Source: Mixta sp. Marseille-Q2659
GTDB lineage: Bacteria; Pseudomonadota; Gammaproteobacteria; Enterobacterales; Enterobacteriaceae
Assembly: GCF_940807255.1 (NCBI RefSeq)
Contig: NZ_CALNWY010000014.1
Location: 1 to 64,000 of the forward strand
DNA: 64,000 bases
Direction of reading: 5' to 3'
Shown: positions 19,593 to 29,623 of the stretch, one piece after another
Position numbering within the stretch: the first letter of the stretch is position 1
How the letters are laid out: each line of letters opens with the position of its first letter
The notes under the pieces: model-generated
What the model saw: only the letters and a program-made list of their open reading frames with translations
Database searches by the model: none
What the model was told of the DNA's origin: nothing
Translations under genes and position numbers: made by a program

Positions 19593-20111
19593 TTAGCTGG
19601 CTGGCGGACTATATTCACCGGGCTGGAGGCGATCGCCGCAGTGAACGCAGCGGTATTCGGTTTCGCCGCGCAGCACGCGGTTATGACGGCGCACGGTAAG
19701 ATGGTGCTGCTGACAGCGGCAGCGATAAGGGAAAGCTTTGCCGCGCACCGAAGCAACTTCAAATTGATGTGTGCGGCGCGCCGGTACTTCCAGAATGGTT
19801 TCCATCATCCATTTCCACTCCTTGCCGTGCGGCGGCACGCGGCCAAAGTGTCGCCAGACCAGCAGGTGCGCCAGTTCGTGCGGTACCACTTCTTCAATAA
19901 AAGCCTGCTGGTTTTCCTGTAGCAGCACCGGATTAAGGCGGATCTCCCAGCTTTCCAGCCAGGCGGTGCCTGCGGCGGTGCCGCGCTGCTGATAGATCAG
20001 CTTCGGCTCTGGGTAGTTGCGCGCCAGGCGCTGATTGGCCTGCTGCAGCTTCTCGCGCAGCGCGCGCATAACGCTCTGCTGGAGAGCAATGGGAAGGCGG
20101 ACGGGTTTCAT
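19593..20111 (-). CDS. sprT: SprT family zinc metalloprotease-like protein
   Basis: Protein of 172 residues with an HExxH motif ([16 protein letters not shown]) and a C-terminal zinc ribbon (CRCQ and CVHC). Homologous to the SprT domain of the DNA-protein-crosslink protease Spartan; the bacterial role is unclear. It lies between galP and endA as in E. coli (yggI). Confidence 0.94.
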   Translation of the reverse strand: MKPVRLPIALQQSVMRALREKLQQANQRLARNYPEPKLIYQQRGTAAGTAWLESWEIRLNPVLLQENQQAFIEEVVPHELAHLLVWRHFGRVPPHGKEWKWMMETILEVPARRTHQFEVASVRGKAFPYRCRCQQHHLTVRRHNRVLRGETEYRCVHCGDRLQPGEYSPPAS

Positions 20112-20193
20112 AGCGGCAAAGAATACGGTGCGTCAGACGAGAAAACAATGGTCGGCCTGATAAGGTGCGCGCGGGAAACCAGGCGACAGCAAT

Positions 20194-20227
20194 AAAAAAG
20201 CCGGGGCGGCAAAAGCGGCCCCGGCTG
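20194..20227 (-). terminator. Terminator downstream of galP
   Basis: Minus-strand stem AGCCGGGGC/GCCCCGGCT followed by a T-run (AAAAAA on the + strand), 16 bases past the galP stop. Confidence 0.85.
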
Positions 20228-20242
20228 TTAAGTGCGGCGTGA

Positions 20243-21640
20243 TTAGTCGTGTGAACCAATATCGCGCAGTTTTTTACCGGACATCAGGTTACGTTCGATA
20301 TGTTCCAGGGAAACGTTTTTCGTTTCCGGAATCAGCATCACCGTAAAGATGATAAACAGGATATTCAGGCCAGCGTATACCCAGAAGGTGTTGGCGTTGC
20401 CCAGCGTATTCAGCATCGTCAGGAAGGTGGCACCGACGATCATATTCGCAATCCAGTTAGTGGTGGTGGAAACGGTAATCCCGAAATCACGTCCTTTGAG
20501 CGGCTGAATTTCAGAGCAGAGTACCCAAATCAGCGGGCCGGCGCTCATGGCGAAACCGATGATAAACATCAGCAGCATGGCAACCGCAAAGTATTGCGCG
20601 CTCTGCGATTCGATGCCGATGTGCAGCATGGTGCCCAGTATGCCCATACCAACCGCCATCACCAGGAAGCCCAGCGTCAGTGTTGGCTTACGGCCCCAAC
20701 GGTCTACCAGACCGATAGCGATAAAGGTCGCCAGCACGTTGATCAGGCCAACAATGACGGTGCCCCACATCTGCTCGGTGGTATTGGAGAAGCCGGCGAT
20801 CTCAAAGATTTTCGGCGCGTAATACATGATGACGTTCATGCCGGTAAACTGCTGCATCACCTGCAACAGCACGCCCAGGAAAACCGCGCGACGGAAGTTG
20901 CTGTTTTCACGGAACAGGCTCCAGCCGGTCTGCTTGATTTTCAGGCTTTCGCGGATTTCATCCAGTTCGCGTTTCGCCTGCTCGCTGGTATCGCGCAGAC
21001 GATCCAGCACGCGTTGCGCATCGCGGAAATGGCCTTTCGCCGCCAGCCAGCGCGGACTGTTCGGCAGGAAAAAGACGCCAACCAGCAGCAGAACCGCAGG
21101 AATGGTGATCACGCCCAGCATCCAGCGCCAGTTGCCGGTATAGCTGAAAGCGGTATCGGACAGGTAGGCGCCGAGAATACCGATAGTAATCATCAGCTGA
21201 TAGAGCGAAATCATACTGCCGCGAATTTTCTCCGGGGCGATTTCTGACAGATAAAGCGGAGCGGTATAAGAAGCCACGCCAACCGCCAGGCCAAGCACCA
21301 CGCGCGCGGCGATCAGCATTTCCGGGTTCGGCGCCATCGCCGACCAGAGAGAACCGATAACAAACAGAATCGCACCGGCCATCAGGCTCTTTTTACGGCC
21401 CAGGCGGGAGGACATCCAGCCGCTGCCGATCGCGCCGATCGCCGCACCAAACATCATTGAGCTAACGATCCACTCTTGCTGATGACTGGTAACGTTAAAA
21501 TCTTTGGCGATAAAGGGTAGGGCGCCGGCGATTACGCCAATATCCAGGCCAAACAGCAGGCCAGCAAGTGCAGCAAGAAAGCAGACAAATAAGGTCATAA
21601 CCTTATTTGAGGTTCTGCCTTTGTGAGTATTACCAGGCAT
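20243..21640 (-). CDS. galP: Galactose:H+ symporter
   Basis: Sugar-porter family MFS protein with 12 membrane helices, 465 residues, importing galactose (and glucose) with protons. Signatures: [18 protein letters not shown] after TM2, [13 protein letters not shown] in the first half, [11 protein letters not shown] after TM8, and [16 protein letters not shown] at the end. A GalR/GalS operator and a CRP site lie 64-98 bases upstream, and a terminator follows. Same location as in E. coli, next to metK. Confidence 0.96.
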   Translation of the reverse strand: MPGNTHKGRTSNKVMTLFVCFLAALAGLLFGLDIGVIAGALPFIAKDFNVTSHQQEWIVSSMMFGAAIGAIGSGWMSSRLGRKKSLMAGAILFVIGSLWSAMAPNPEMLIAARVVLGLAVGVASYTAPLYLSEIAPEKIRGSMISLYQLMITIGILGAYLSDTAFSYTGNWRWMLGVITIPAVLLLVGVFFLPNSPRWLAAKGHFRDAQRVLDRLRDTSEQAKRELDEIRESLKIKQTGWSLFRENSNFRRAVFLGVLLQVMQQFTGMNVIMYYAPKIFEIAGFSNTTEQMWGTVIVGLINVLATFIAIGLVDRWGRKPTLTLGFLVMAVGMGILGTMLHIGIESQSAQYFAVAMLLMFIIGFAMSAGPLIWVLCSEIQPLKGRDFGITVSTTTNWIANMIVGATFLTMLNTLGNANTFWVYAGLNILFIIFTVMLIPETKNVSLEHIERNLMSGKKLRDIGSHD

Positions 21641-21703
21641 ATAGCCTCCGAATAGTATCCATCATTGTAATTATCAATGTTAATGAACCAGAGCAGGGTG
21701 AAA

Positions 21704-21719
21704 AGTGAGACGGATCACA
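21704..21719 (-). promoter_or_regulatory. CRP-binding site of galP
   Basis: AGTGAGACGGATCACA fits the CRP core TGTGA-N6-TCACA with one mismatch. It lies 64 bases upstream of galP, next to the gal operator, the expected place for catabolite activation. Confidence 0.65.
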
Positions 21720-21722
21720 GAG

Positions 21723-21738
21723 GTGTAATCGGTTACAC
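21723..21738 (-). promoter_or_regulatory. GalR/GalS operator of galP
   Basis: GTGTAATCGGTTACAC matches the gal operator pattern GTGNAANC-GNTTNCAC fully and is an almost perfect palindrome. It lies just upstream of the CRP site, so galP should be repressed without galactose. Confidence 0.8.
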
Positions 21739-22000
21739 GGGCCGGAACCCTGAAAACCAGCATTTATCACCAGACTTTGGTTACATAACCAGTAAGGTAT
21801 AGCACCTGTTAAGTTTCTGACACTCCAGTGTTAATGGAATATCAGACGACGCTGAAAATAACGCATTTCCCGCTAAAATACATCCGCGTGTAAATCCTAA
21901 ATAGCAGAAATATAAGGCCTTTCGATTTGTAAGCGTTATCATGCCAGCGGTAAACACAGGCAACAAAAAGTGTAGCTGGTGAAAAAAAACATGAGGCAGA

Positions 22001-22029
22001 AAAAAGGGAGCAAATCATGCTCCCTTTTT
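22001..22029. terminator. Bidirectional terminator downstream of metK
   Basis: Perfect 12-bp inverted repeat (22001-22012 with 22018-22029), loop AATCA, A-tract on one side and T-tract on the other; ends metK on the minus strand. Confidence 0.88.
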
Positions 22030-22067
22030 GCCTGGACGCCACCGACGATCGCGGCGGCGTAGAGGAA

Positions 22068-23219
22068 TTACAGACCGGCCGCGTCGCGCAGCTGCTGCGC
22101 TTTGTCGGTTTTTTCCCATGGGAAATGCTCACGGCCAAAGTGACCGTAGGCAGCGGTTTCGCGGTAGATCGGCTGCAGCAGATCCAGCATCTGAATCAGA
22201 CCATACGGACGCAGATCGAAGAATTCACGCACCAGCAGCGTCAGCTGTTCGGTGGAGATTTTTTCAGTACCGAAGGTTTCCACCATGATGGACGTCGGTT
22301 CCGCGACGCCGATAGCGTAAGAAACCTGGATTTCACAGCGGTCAGCCAGGCCAGCGGCAACGATATTTTTCGCCACGTAGCGCGCCGCGTAAGCTGCAGA
22401 GCGGTCTACTTTCGACGGATCCTTACCGGAGAACGCGCCGCCACCGTGACGTGCCATGCCGCCGTAGGTATCGACGATGATCTTACGACCGGTCAGGCCA
22501 CAGTCGCCCATCGGGCCGCCGATAACGAAACGGCCGGTTGGGTTTATAAAGAATTTGGTAGCGGAGGAGAGCCATTCGGTCGGCAGAACCGGCTTGATGA
22601 TCTCTTCCATCACCGCTTCCTGCAGCGCGGACTGAGAAATATCTTCAGCATGCTGCGTGGACAGCACGACCGCATCGATACCGACAATTTTGCCGCCATC
22701 GTACTGGAACGTCACCTGGCTTTTCGCATCCGGGCGCAGCCACGGCAGCGTGCCGTTTTTACGCACTTCAGACTGACGCTGCACCAGGCGGTGCGCATAG
22801 GTTACCGGCGCTGGCATCAGCACGTCGGTTTCGTTGGTCGCGTAGCCGAACATCAGGCCCTGGTCGCCCGCGCCCTGTTCCAGCGGATCGGTGCGGTCAA
22901 CGCCCTGATTAATATCCGGCGACTGTTTGCCAATAGCGCTCAGTACGGCGCAGGAGTTGGCGTCAAAGCCCATATCGGAGTGAACATAGCCAATATCACG
23001 CACGGTCTGACGAGTGATTTCTTCAATATCAACCCAGGCGCTGGTGGTGATTTCACCGCCTACCAGGACCATACCGGTCTTCACATAAGTTTCGCAGGCC
23101 ACGCGCGCTTTCGGATCCTGAGCGAGGATCGCATCAAGCACCGCATCCGAAATCTGGTCGGCGATTTTATCAGGATGTCCCTCTGATACGGACTCTGAAG
23201 TAAAAAGGTGTTTAGCCAT
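22068..23219 (-). CDS. metK: S-adenosylmethionine synthetase
   Basis: Makes SAM from methionine and ATP; 383 residues. Motifs seen: [16 protein letters not shown] near the N-terminus (ATP/metal), [15 protein letters not shown], and [20 protein letters not shown] in the third domain. SAM feeds SpeD-type polyamine synthesis, the many methylases and AHL synthesis by EsaI. Three MetJ-type boxes lie upstream. Confidence 0.98.
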   Translation of the reverse strand: MAKHLFTSESVSEGHPDKIADQISDAVLDAILAQDPKARVACETYVKTGMVLVGGEITTSAWVDIEEITRQTVRDIGYVHSDMGFDANSCAVLSAIGKQSPDINQGVDRTDPLEQGAGDQGLMFGYATNETDVLMPAPVTYAHRLVQRQSEVRKNGTLPWLRPDAKSQVTFQYDGGKIVGIDAVVLSTQHAEDISQSALQEAVMEEIIKPVLPTEWLSSATKFFINPTGRFVIGGPMGDCGLTGRKIIVDTYGGMARHGGGAFSGKDPSKVDRSAAYAARYVAKNIVAAGLADRCEIQVSYAIGVAEPTSIMVETFGTEKISTEQLTLLVREFFDLRPYGLIQMLDLLQPIYRETAAYGHFGREHFPWEKTDKAQQLRDAAGL

Positions 23220-23823
23220 TTTATTCTTTACCTTACTAAAACGGTTTAATTAACAACTGCCTGGCGCAGGAGGAAGACTTCGCCCGATCCAACGCCCCTT
23301 TCAGGCAAAGCCGTGTGCAGCGCAGAAGTTAACCAGTTTAGACGGATTAACATCTGGACGTCTATTTTAGGTTACTCTGTAAGCGAATTGCCAGCCCTTT
23401 TTTGTCGGGTCGTGCTTTCTGCTTATCGGCAGACGGGAGAATTTTCTGATAGCAACCACAGCTTACATAATTTGTTTTTGCAATTTGCCACGCCGGGCGG
23501 TATAAAACGCGGCTGCTGTTTTCAGCGAAATACAGGGCGCTTCAGGCGTCTGGCCCGTCAGATAATCTATCTGATTTTCACCCTCAGGCCTTTTTTCCGC
23601 ATGTTCAACATGTGTGGAGGTGATAAGAGTAATGAACCAGGTTTTTATCCTTTCTTCCGGTTCTCTCCGCTGCACTGACGTGCATTCGTCTCTTTTCGTT
23701 TGCTCCTCCGCCAATTCGATCCGCCGAAGTTTTCTCTGTTTCGGTAATCAACACGACACGAGCGCAGGCTAACTTGCTACAGTTTTGACTGGGGACCTTC
23801 CGTTTTTAACTGAAGGTTGGCTG
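23220..23823. other. metK-speA intergenic region
   Basis: About 600 bases between the divergent metK and the yqgB-speA unit. It contains the MetJ boxes at 23340-23363 and must hold both promoters. The ORFs at 23313-23678 and on the opposite strand have no SD or similarity I recognise. No RNA gene is evident. Confidence 0.5.
23340..23363 (-). promoter_or_regulatory. MetJ operator of metK (three tandem met boxes)
   Basis: On the minus strand the boxes read AGACGTCC, AGATGTTA and ATCCGTCT, compared with consensus AGACGTCT. They lie about 120 bases before the metK start, so MetJ with SAM should repress metK. Confidence 0.7.
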
Positions 23824-24018
23824 ATGCTTTTTCTGTCCCGCAACACGGAGTTCGGCGACGTGTTTTACACTGATTCTATGCAGCAGTTCGCTGAGGCGAC
23901 AGTTCAGCATTTTATGCTGGCAACCTCGCTAAAGGCTGGCTTGTTCTGGCAACGCCAAACTGCGATAGTTGTTAATTATTCTGCAACACTAATTAATGTT
24001 GAGGTTCGCAATGTCTGA
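23824..24018 (+). CDS. yqgB: YqgB-like small protein upstream of speA
   Basis: Small ORF of 64 residues whose C-terminal part ([18 protein letters not shown] followed by SATLINVEV) resembles E. coli YqgB (GLLSQFQAAIVVNCFTLN), which also lies directly before speA. GAAGG (23812-23816) lies seven bases before ATG 23824, which decides this start; ATG 23878 would give 46 residues, closer to E. coli length. Its TGA overlaps the speA ATG in ATGTCTGA, eight shared bases, so the two are probably coupled. YqgB has no established biochemical function that I can name. Confidence 0.6.
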   Translation: MLFLSRNTEFGDVFYTDSMQQFAEATVQHFMLATSLKAGLFWQRQTAIVVNYSATLINVEVRNV

Positions 24019-25987
24019 CGACATAAAGAATATCAAGGGTTCGTCAGCAGGCGAACAGGGTGAACTGCGCTCGATGCAGGAGGTGGCGATGAGCGATCAA
24101 GATGCCAGCAGAATGCTGCGCACCTATAACATTGCCTGGTGGGGCAACAACTATTACGACGTCAACGAGCTGGGACATATTAGCGTTTGTCCCGATCCTG
24201 ATATGCCGGAAGTGCGCGTTGACCTGGCGCGTCTGGTAAAAGAGCGTGAGGCCGATGGCCAGCGTTTACCGGCGCTGTTCTGCTTCCCGCAGATCCTCCA
24301 GCATCGTCTGCGTTCGATTAATGCCGCCTTTAAGCGTGCGCGCGAATCTTACGGCTACAACGGCGACTACTTCCTGGTTTACCCGATCAAGGTTAACCAG
24401 CATAAGCGCGTTATCGAATCGCTGATCCACTCCGGCGAGCCGCTGGGCCTGGAAGCGGGTTCTAAAGCGGAGCTGATGGCGGTGCTGGCGCACGCTGGCA
24501 TGACGCGCACGGTGATCGTTTGTAACGGCTATAAAGACCGCGAATATATTCGTCTGGCGCTGATCGGCGAGAAAATGGGGCACAAAGTTTACCTGGTGAT
24601 TGAGAAAATGACCGAGGTAAAACTGGTGCTGGAAGAGGCGGAGCGTCTGAATCTGGTGCCGCGTCTGGGCATTCGCGCTCGTCTTGCCTCACAGGGTTCC
24701 GGCAAGTGGCAGTCCAGCGGCGGCGAAAAGTCGAAGTTTGGCCTTTCCGCCTCGCAGGTGTTGCAGCTGGTGGACATCATGCGCGATGCCGGGCGTCTCG
24801 ACAGCCTGCAACTGCTGCACTTCCACCTGGGTTCGCAGATGGCCAATATTCGCGACATCGCCACCGGCGTACGTGAATCGGCGCGCTTCTATGTGGAGCT
24901 GGCGAAGCTGGGCGTCAACATTCAGTGTTTCGACGTTGGCGGCGGCCTGGGTGTGGATTATGAAGGTACGCGCTCGCAGTCGGACTGCTCCGTCAACTAC
25001 GGCCTGAACGAGTACGCCAACAATGTGATCTGGGCGATTGGCGACGCCTGCGAAGAGCATGGCCTGCCGCATCCGACGGTAATTACCGAATCGGGCCGCG
25101 CGGTTACCGCGCATCACACCGTGCTGGTGTCCAACATTATCGGCGTTGAGCGCAGCGAATTCAGCAAGCCGTCTGCACCAGCAGAAGACGCGCCGCGTCC
25201 GCTGCTGAGCATGTGGGAAACCTGGCAGGAGATGCACGAGCCGAACACGCGCCGTTCGCTGCGTGAGTGGCTGCACGACAGCCAGATGGATCTGCACGAT
25301 ATTCATACCGGCTATTCGCAGGGTACCTACAACCTGTCCGAGCGCGCCTGGGCAGAGCAGCTCTATCTCAGCATTTGCCACTATATTCAGCAGCATCTGG
25401 ATCCAAGCAACCGCGCGCATCGTCCGATTATCGATGAGTTGCAGGAGCGCATGGCGGATAAGATTTACGTCAACTTCTCGCTGTTCCAGTCAATGCCGGA
25501 CGCCTGGGGTATCGACCAGCTGTTCCCGGTGCTGCCGCTGGAAGGGCTGGATAAGAAGCCGGAACGTCGCGCGGTGCTGCTTGATATTACCTGCGACTCC
25601 GACGGCACCATCGATCACTACGTCGACGGCGACGGCATTGCCACCACCATGCCGATGCCGCAGTATGATGTCGATAATCCGCCGATGCTGGGCTTCTTTA
25701 TGGTTGGCGCCTATCAGGAAATCCTTGGCAACATGCACAACCTGTTTGGCGATACCGAAGCGGTCAACGTCTATGCGTTCCAGGACGGCAGCGTGGAAGT
25801 TGAGCTGTCGGATGAAGGGGATACGGTGGCGGATATGCTGGAGTACGTGCAACTGAATCCGCAGGAGCTGCTGGATCTCTTCCGCAATCAGGTTAAGCAG
25901 ACCGAACTGGATGAAGAGCTGCGCGCGCAGTTCCTTGAAGAGTTCGAGGCGGGCCTCTACGGCTATACTTATTTAGAAGACGAATAA
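24011..25987 (+). CDS. speA: Biosynthetic arginine decarboxylase
   Basis: PLP enzyme of 658 residues that turns arginine into agmatine, first step of the arginine route to putrescine. The PLP lysine is in [31 protein letters not shown] and [20 protein letters not shown] are typical of SpeA; it ends [13 protein letters not shown] 24011 matches the E. coli N-terminus (MSDD...). It is followed by a hairpin and then speB, which uses agmatine. Confidence 0.97.
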   Translation: MSDDIKNIKGSSAGEQGELRSMQEVAMSDQDASRMLRTYNIAWWGNNYYDVNELGHISVCPDPDMPEVRVDLARLVKEREADGQRLPALFCFPQILQHRLRSINAAFKRARESYGYNGDYFLVYPIKVNQHKRVIESLIHSGEPLGLEAGSKAELMAVLAHAGMTRTVIVCNGYKDREYIRLALIGEKMGHKVYLVIEKMTEVKLVLEEAERLNLVPRLGIRARLASQGSGKWQSSGGEKSKFGLSASQVLQLVDIMRDAGRLDSLQLLHFHLGSQMANIRDIATGVRESARFYVELAKLGVNIQCFDVGGGLGVDYEGTRSQSDCSVNYGLNEYANNVIWAIGDACEEHGLPHPTVITESGRAVTAHHTVLVSNIIGVERSEFSKPSAPAEDAPRPLLSMWETWQEMHEPNTRRSLREWLHDSQMDLHDIHTGYSQGTYNLSERAWAEQLYLSICHYIQQHLDPSNRAHRPIIDELQERMADKIYVNFSLFQSMPDAWGIDQLFPVLPLEGLDKKPERRAVLLDITCDSDGTIDHYVDGDGIATTMPMPQYDVDNPPMLGFFMVGAYQEILGNMHNLFGDTEAVNVYAFQDGSVEVELSDEGDTVADMLEYVQLNPQELLDLFRNQVKQTELDEELRAQFLEEFEAGLYGYTYLEDE

Positions 25988-26069
25988 ACGGCGATGCGGC
26001 GGCCAGCGTCACGATATGACATTGCCGCCCGCATCCCGCGCGGCGATAATCGCCGCCAGCTTTCCCATC

Positions 26070-26113
26070 AATCCCTTCCTCGTCGGGTTTAACGACGCGG
26101 AGGGGATTTTTTT
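26070..26113 (+). terminator. Hairpin terminator between speA and speB
   Basis: Stem of about 16 pairs (AATCCCTTCCTCGTCG against CGACGCGGAGGGGATT, with one mismatch and one G-U) followed by seven T. It suggests speB depends on its own promoter or on read-through. Confidence 0.75.
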
Positions 26114-26161
26114 CATCTGAACAGCCATGTCGGCCATGCCGCCATGAATAAAGGAGTTGTT

Positions 26162-27088
26162 ATGAATAACACCAACACCTTAGGACATCAGTACGATAAC
26201 TCGCTGGTTTCTAACGCCTTTGGCTTTCTGCGTTTACCGCTGAACTTCCAGCCTTATGACAGCGATGCCGAATGGGTGATTACGGGCGTACCTTTCGATG
26301 CCGCCACCTCCGGTCGTCCGGGCAGCCGCCTTGGCCCTGGCGCGATCCGCCAGATCTCCACCAACCTGGCGTGGGAAGGCTGCCGCTGGCCGTGGGATTT
26401 CGATCTGCGTGAGCGCCTGAACGTCATCGACTGCGGCGATTTGGTTTACGCCTTCGGCGACTCACAGGATCTGACCGACAAACTACAGGCGCACGCCGAG
26501 AAGCTGCTGGCCAGCGGCAAGCGTATGCTGACCTTCGGCGGCGATCATTACATTACGCTGCCGTTGCTGCGCGCCCATGCGAAACACTTTGGGAAGATGG
26601 CGCTGGTGCATTTCGATGCGCATACCGATACCTACTCCAACGGCCCGAAATTCGATCACGGCACCATGTTCCACCATGCGCCGCAGGAAGGCTTGATCGC
26701 GCCTGAGCGTTCAGTGCAGATCGGCATTCGTACCGAGTTCGACAAAGGTCTGGGCTATAAGGTGCTGGACGCCGCGCAGGTTAACGATCGCGGCGTTGAC
26801 GATGTGATTACGCAGGTGAAGCAGATTGTCGGTGATATGCCGGTTTACCTGACCTTTGATATCGACTGCCTTGATCCGGCCCATGCGCCAGGCACCGGCA
26901 CGCCGGTGATTGGCGGCCTGACCACCGATAAAGCGCTGAAGCTGATCCGGGGTCTGCAGGGTCTGAATATTGTCGGGATGGATCTGGTAGAAGTTGCGCC
27001 GGGTTACGATCAGTCCGATCTGACTTCGCTGGCGGCGGCAACTATCGCGCTGGATATGCTGCACGTGCAGGCGGCAAATAAAGGCTAA
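26162..27088 (+). CDS. speB: Agmatinase
   Basis: Mn-dependent ureohydrolase of 308 residues converting agmatine to putrescine and urea. Metal ligands appear in [20 protein letters not shown] and [21 protein letters not shown] 26162 is preceded by GGAG; an in-frame ATG at 26144 is less likely. Together with speA and speC it gives two routes to putrescine. Confidence 0.97.
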   Translation: MNNTNTLGHQYDNSLVSNAFGFLRLPLNFQPYDSDAEWVITGVPFDAATSGRPGSRLGPGAIRQISTNLAWEGCRWPWDFDLRERLNVIDCGDLVYAFGDSQDLTDKLQAHAEKLLASGKRMLTFGGDHYITLPLLRAHAKHFGKMALVHFDAHTDTYSNGPKFDHGTMFHHAPQEGLIAPERSVQIGIRTEFDKGLGYKVLDAAQVNDRGVDDVITQVKQIVGDMPVYLTFDIDCLDPAHAPGTGTPVIGGLTTDKALKLIRGLQGLNIVGMDLVEVAPGYDQSDLTSLAAATIALDMLHVQAANKG

Positions 27089-27875
27089 CGCTCTTCTGCT
27101 GCTGCGTACCCGTTGCGCAGCAGCAATCTCTCCGCTTTGCCAAACCGCGAACAAAAGGGTAACCATCGGCTCCGCTGCCTGGCCTGTTTGCGCATGTCAT
27201 AAATGCCAAAAGCTGCGAGCGCGCAGAACGGGCAAGTTTTCCGTGTGCAAGACATTCTCTTAGATAAACCTTCGACTGGTATAACGTCAGAACAGGCGTT
27301 TTTATTATTAATAAAGATCGGATAAATCGCGCTCTGCATTTAAATTCGACAGGAGTGCTGGCTGCTCATTTGATAAAAAGGAGCGCCTGTTTACTGCTTT
27401 TTTTCGGCGCCGTCAAAAAATCATTTATCATTTTGTTAACAACGCTTCTTTGCTAAGATAAATCTTATTTATTTAGCTATCTCGCTTAGAAAATATCGAC
27501 GATTAAATTAACTCTTACCAAAAAATAAAATTATCATCAGACACTTTATTTGCACATTTTTTCCATTATTGAATTCATATGATTTAATTTACAGCCATTA
27601 TAGTTACATCTGTAAAATGGTTAACAGGTGAAACTCATTGTTTTTAAAGTATAAAAATGAGAGTGATTTTTTCTGGTAAAGGGCAATGATAAAAGCACTT
27701 ACTTCCTGTTTTATTCCCATCCTCTATTTTTAAAACCCTTAAAAAAGCCGTCGATAAAAACCTATCCGCACATTTTAATTACATCGAAATTTCATTGTTC
27801 CGCCTGCTTTTCGTGATCCCTTCCACAGTTAATGTATTAAATGCAACACAATTAACAAATCAGTTACAAGGCCTC
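27089..27875. other. Long A+T-rich region between speB and the catabolic island
   Basis: Some 790 bases without a supported gene. At 27098-27124 a GCTGCTGCG/CGCAGCAGC hairpin follows speB but lacks a T-run, so termination there is doubtful. From about 27,400 the sequence is clearly A+T-rich compared with its neighbours. It probably holds regulatory sites for the downstream cluster, though I recognise only the promoter and palindrome listed separately. Confidence 0.5.
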
Positions 27876-27903
27876 TTGACGAAAATTCCGGCGCTTTTAT
27901 ATT
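27876..27903 (+). promoter_or_regulatory. Sigma70-like promoter of the catabolic island
   Basis: TTGACG at 27876-27881, a 16-base spacer, and TATATT at 27898-27903. The start would be near 27910, about 50 bases before the first gene. Confidence 0.55.
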
Positions 27904-27926
27904 GACCGTATTAAATAAGAAACATC

Positions 27927-27942
27927 GTTTCATATATGAAAC
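27927..27942. promoter_or_regulatory. Perfect 16-bp palindrome, candidate operator for the IclR regulator
   Basis: GTTTCATATATGAAAC lies between the promoter and the first gene, where a bound repressor would block transcription. IclR-family proteins bind palindromes of about this size; the link to the IclR gene at 30389 is inferred. Confidence 0.5.
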
Positions 27943-27961
27943 AACGGGCGGGAGGATCGCG

Positions 27962-28285
27962 ATGAGCTGGATAGGCGTATGTGACGCAGAACAGGTGCAG
28001 GAAGATTTCCCCTACAGCGGCACGGTAGAAGGTAAAGAGATCGGAATTTATTTAATCGACGGCGAATATTACGCGCTGGAGGATGTGTGTCCGCACGCTT
28101 ATGCGCTGTTGAGCCAGGGCTTTGTCGAAGATGGGAAGGTGGAATGCCCGCTGCACGAGGCGGTGTTTGATGTCAAAACCGGCCAGTGTTTGCACGGGCC
28201 CGGCGGACGTAACCTCAATCGCTATCCGGTACGGGTAACGGAAAACCAGATCCAAATTACCTTTATCGAGGAGACCGTGGCATGA
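27962..28285 (+). CDS. Rieske [2Fe-2S] ferredoxin of a ring-hydroxylating system
   Basis: Small electron carrier of 107 residues. The Rieske ligands are C43-P-H45 and C62-P-L-H65 in VCPHAYALL and ECPLHEAVF, with 16 residues between the pairs. Ferredoxins of this type carry electrons to the terminal oxygenase, here the product of 28601. ATG 27962 follows GGGAGG; the frame is open upstream to 27902 without an SD. Its stop overlaps the next ATG (ATGA). Confidence 0.9.
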   Translation: MSWIGVCDAEQVQEDFPYSGTVEGKEIGIYLIDGEYYALEDVCPHAYALLSQGFVEDGKVECPLHEAVFDVKTGQCLHGPGGRNLNRYPVRVTENQIQITFIEETVA

Positions 28286-28590
28286 GTGAATACCTGGATT
28301 TCAATCCGGCGTTGCCGGAGAGCCGCCAGTTTACGCCGCCGAAAGAGGGCGGCAATGGCAACATTCATAAACCCGGCGCTTACCAAAATCTGATCTGGCA
28401 GACCCGCAGCCGTCCACCGGAAAGCTGGGAAATCAATCTTATCGCGCAGCTGGAAACGCTGTTTGAACAGGGCGTGGAAACGCTGCCGGAACTGGTTAAC
28501 GGCCTGAACGCGATAAAAATGTATGACCAGCATGGCGAACCCTGGAGCGACGTCAGCTTCCAGACATTTTTGCAGGTAAACGGCTACTGA
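28282..28590 (+). CDS. Small conserved protein associated with Rieske oxygenase
   Basis: Protein of 102 residues, soluble, with no signal peptide and no cysteines. The central part WQTRSRPPESWEINLIAQLE and the following LFEQGVETLPELVNGLNAIK look like a helical domain. I recall similar small proteins next to ring-hydroxylating dioxygenases, annotated as recombinase-like helix-turn-helix proteins, but cannot verify this. It overlaps the ferredoxin stop and lies ten bases before the oxygenase gene, so it is co-translated with them. It could be an accessory or small subunit of the oxygenase. Confidence 0.6.
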   Translation: MSEYLDFNPALPESRQFTPPKEGGNGNIHKPGAYQNLIWQTRSRPPESWEINLIAQLETLFEQGVETLPELVNGLNAIKMYDQHGEPWSDVSFQTFLQVNGY

Positions 28591-28600
28591 GGGAAAGGCA

Positions 28601-29623
28601 ATGACGACGGCAGTTCAACACTATCTCGATAAAGGCTTGCGCGGCTTATGGTATCCGGTGCTGGCCAGCTGGGAAGTCCAGTCTGCGCCGGTAGGCATCA
28701 CCCGTCTTGGCGAGCAGATCGTGGTCTGGCGTAATCAGGATGGTCAGGTGCAGGCGCTGGAAGATCGCTGCCCGCATCGCGGCGCGCGTTTATCAATGGG
28801 CTGGAATCTCGGCGATCGCATCGCCTGCTGGTATCACGGCCTCGAAGTCGGCGGCAGCGGCGAGGTAAAAAGCGTGCCCGCCGTTGATCGTTGTCCGCTG
28901 GTCGGTCAACAGTGCGTGCGCAGCTACAACGTTCAGGAAGCGCACGGCGCGATTTTTCTCTGGTTCGGCGTCACCGCCAATCAGCCGCCAGAAGAACTGA
29001 GCTTCCCGCAGGAGCTGGCGGACAGTGAAAGCTACAGTCACTTCCTCTGTACCGCCGCCTGGAACTGTAACTATCAGTACGCGCTGGAAAACGTGATGGA
29101 TCCGATGCACGGCACCTACCTGCATTCCTCCTCTCATTCGATGGCGGAAGGCGATCGCCAGGCGGACATGGTGCTGCAGCCGACGCAAACCGGCTTTGTT
29201 TTCGAGAAAAAAGGGCAAAGCGGGGTCAATTTTGACTGGGTCGAGCTGGGCACCAGCGGCGCTTACTGGATGCGTCTCTCCATCCCGTATAAAAAACGCT
29301 TCGGGCCGGGCGGCCATTTCTGGATTGTCGGCATGGTGGTGCCGGAAGACAACGATCACTGCCGCGTCTTTTTCTGGCGTATTCGTCGGGTGCAGGGCTG
29401 GCAGCGCGATCTCTGGCGTTTTATGTACCGCAACCGGCTGGAAAAACTGCACTGGGAAGTGCTGGAGCAGGATCGCATCGTACTGGAAAACATGGCGCCG
29501 AACGCCCGCGATCACGAATATCTCTACCAGCACGATGTTGGTCTGTCGCGTCTGCGCCGCATGATGCAGAAAGCGGCAAAAGCACAGCTGGCGCAGCGTG
29601 AAGAACAACAGGGAGCCGCCTGA
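28601..29623 (+). CDS. Rieske-type aromatic ring-hydroxylating oxygenase, catalytic subunit
   Basis: Terminal oxygenase of 340 residues. Rieske centre ligands are C57-P-H59 and C76-W-Y-H79. The mononuclear iron site is in ENVMDPMHGTYLH: D167-x2-H170-x4-H175. It has the short, single-subunit architecture like vanillate demethylase or other small oxygenases rather than the longer alpha subunits with a beta partner; no beta-subunit gene is next to it. It would hydroxylate or demethylate an aromatic or N-heterocyclic ring using electrons from the ferredoxin. The substrate cannot be told from sequence. Its stop overlaps the next start. Confidence 0.9.
   Translation: MTTAVQHYLDKGLRGLWYPVLASWEVQSAPVGITRLGEQIVVWRNQDGQVQALEDRCPHRGARLSMGWNLGDRIACWYHGLEVGGSGEVKSVPAVDRCPLVGQQCVRSYNVQEAHGAIFLWFGVTANQPPEELSFPQELADSESYSHFLCTAAWNCNYQYALENVMDPMHGTYLHSSSHSMAEGDRQADMVLQPTQTGFVFEKKGQSGVNFDWVELGTSGAYWMRLSIPYKKRFGPGGHFWIVGMVVPEDNDHCRVFFWRIRRVQGWQRDLWRFMYRNRLEKLHWEVLEQDRIVLENMAPNARDHEYLYQHDVGLSRLRRMMQKAAKAQLAQREEQQGAA

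Noticed and set aside
22017..23186. Long + strand ORF opposite metK
   Set aside because: It is the antisense shadow of a firmly identified, high-codon-bias gene.
27098..27124. Terminator after speB
   Set aside because: A 9-bp hairpin exists but there is no T-run on the coding strand.
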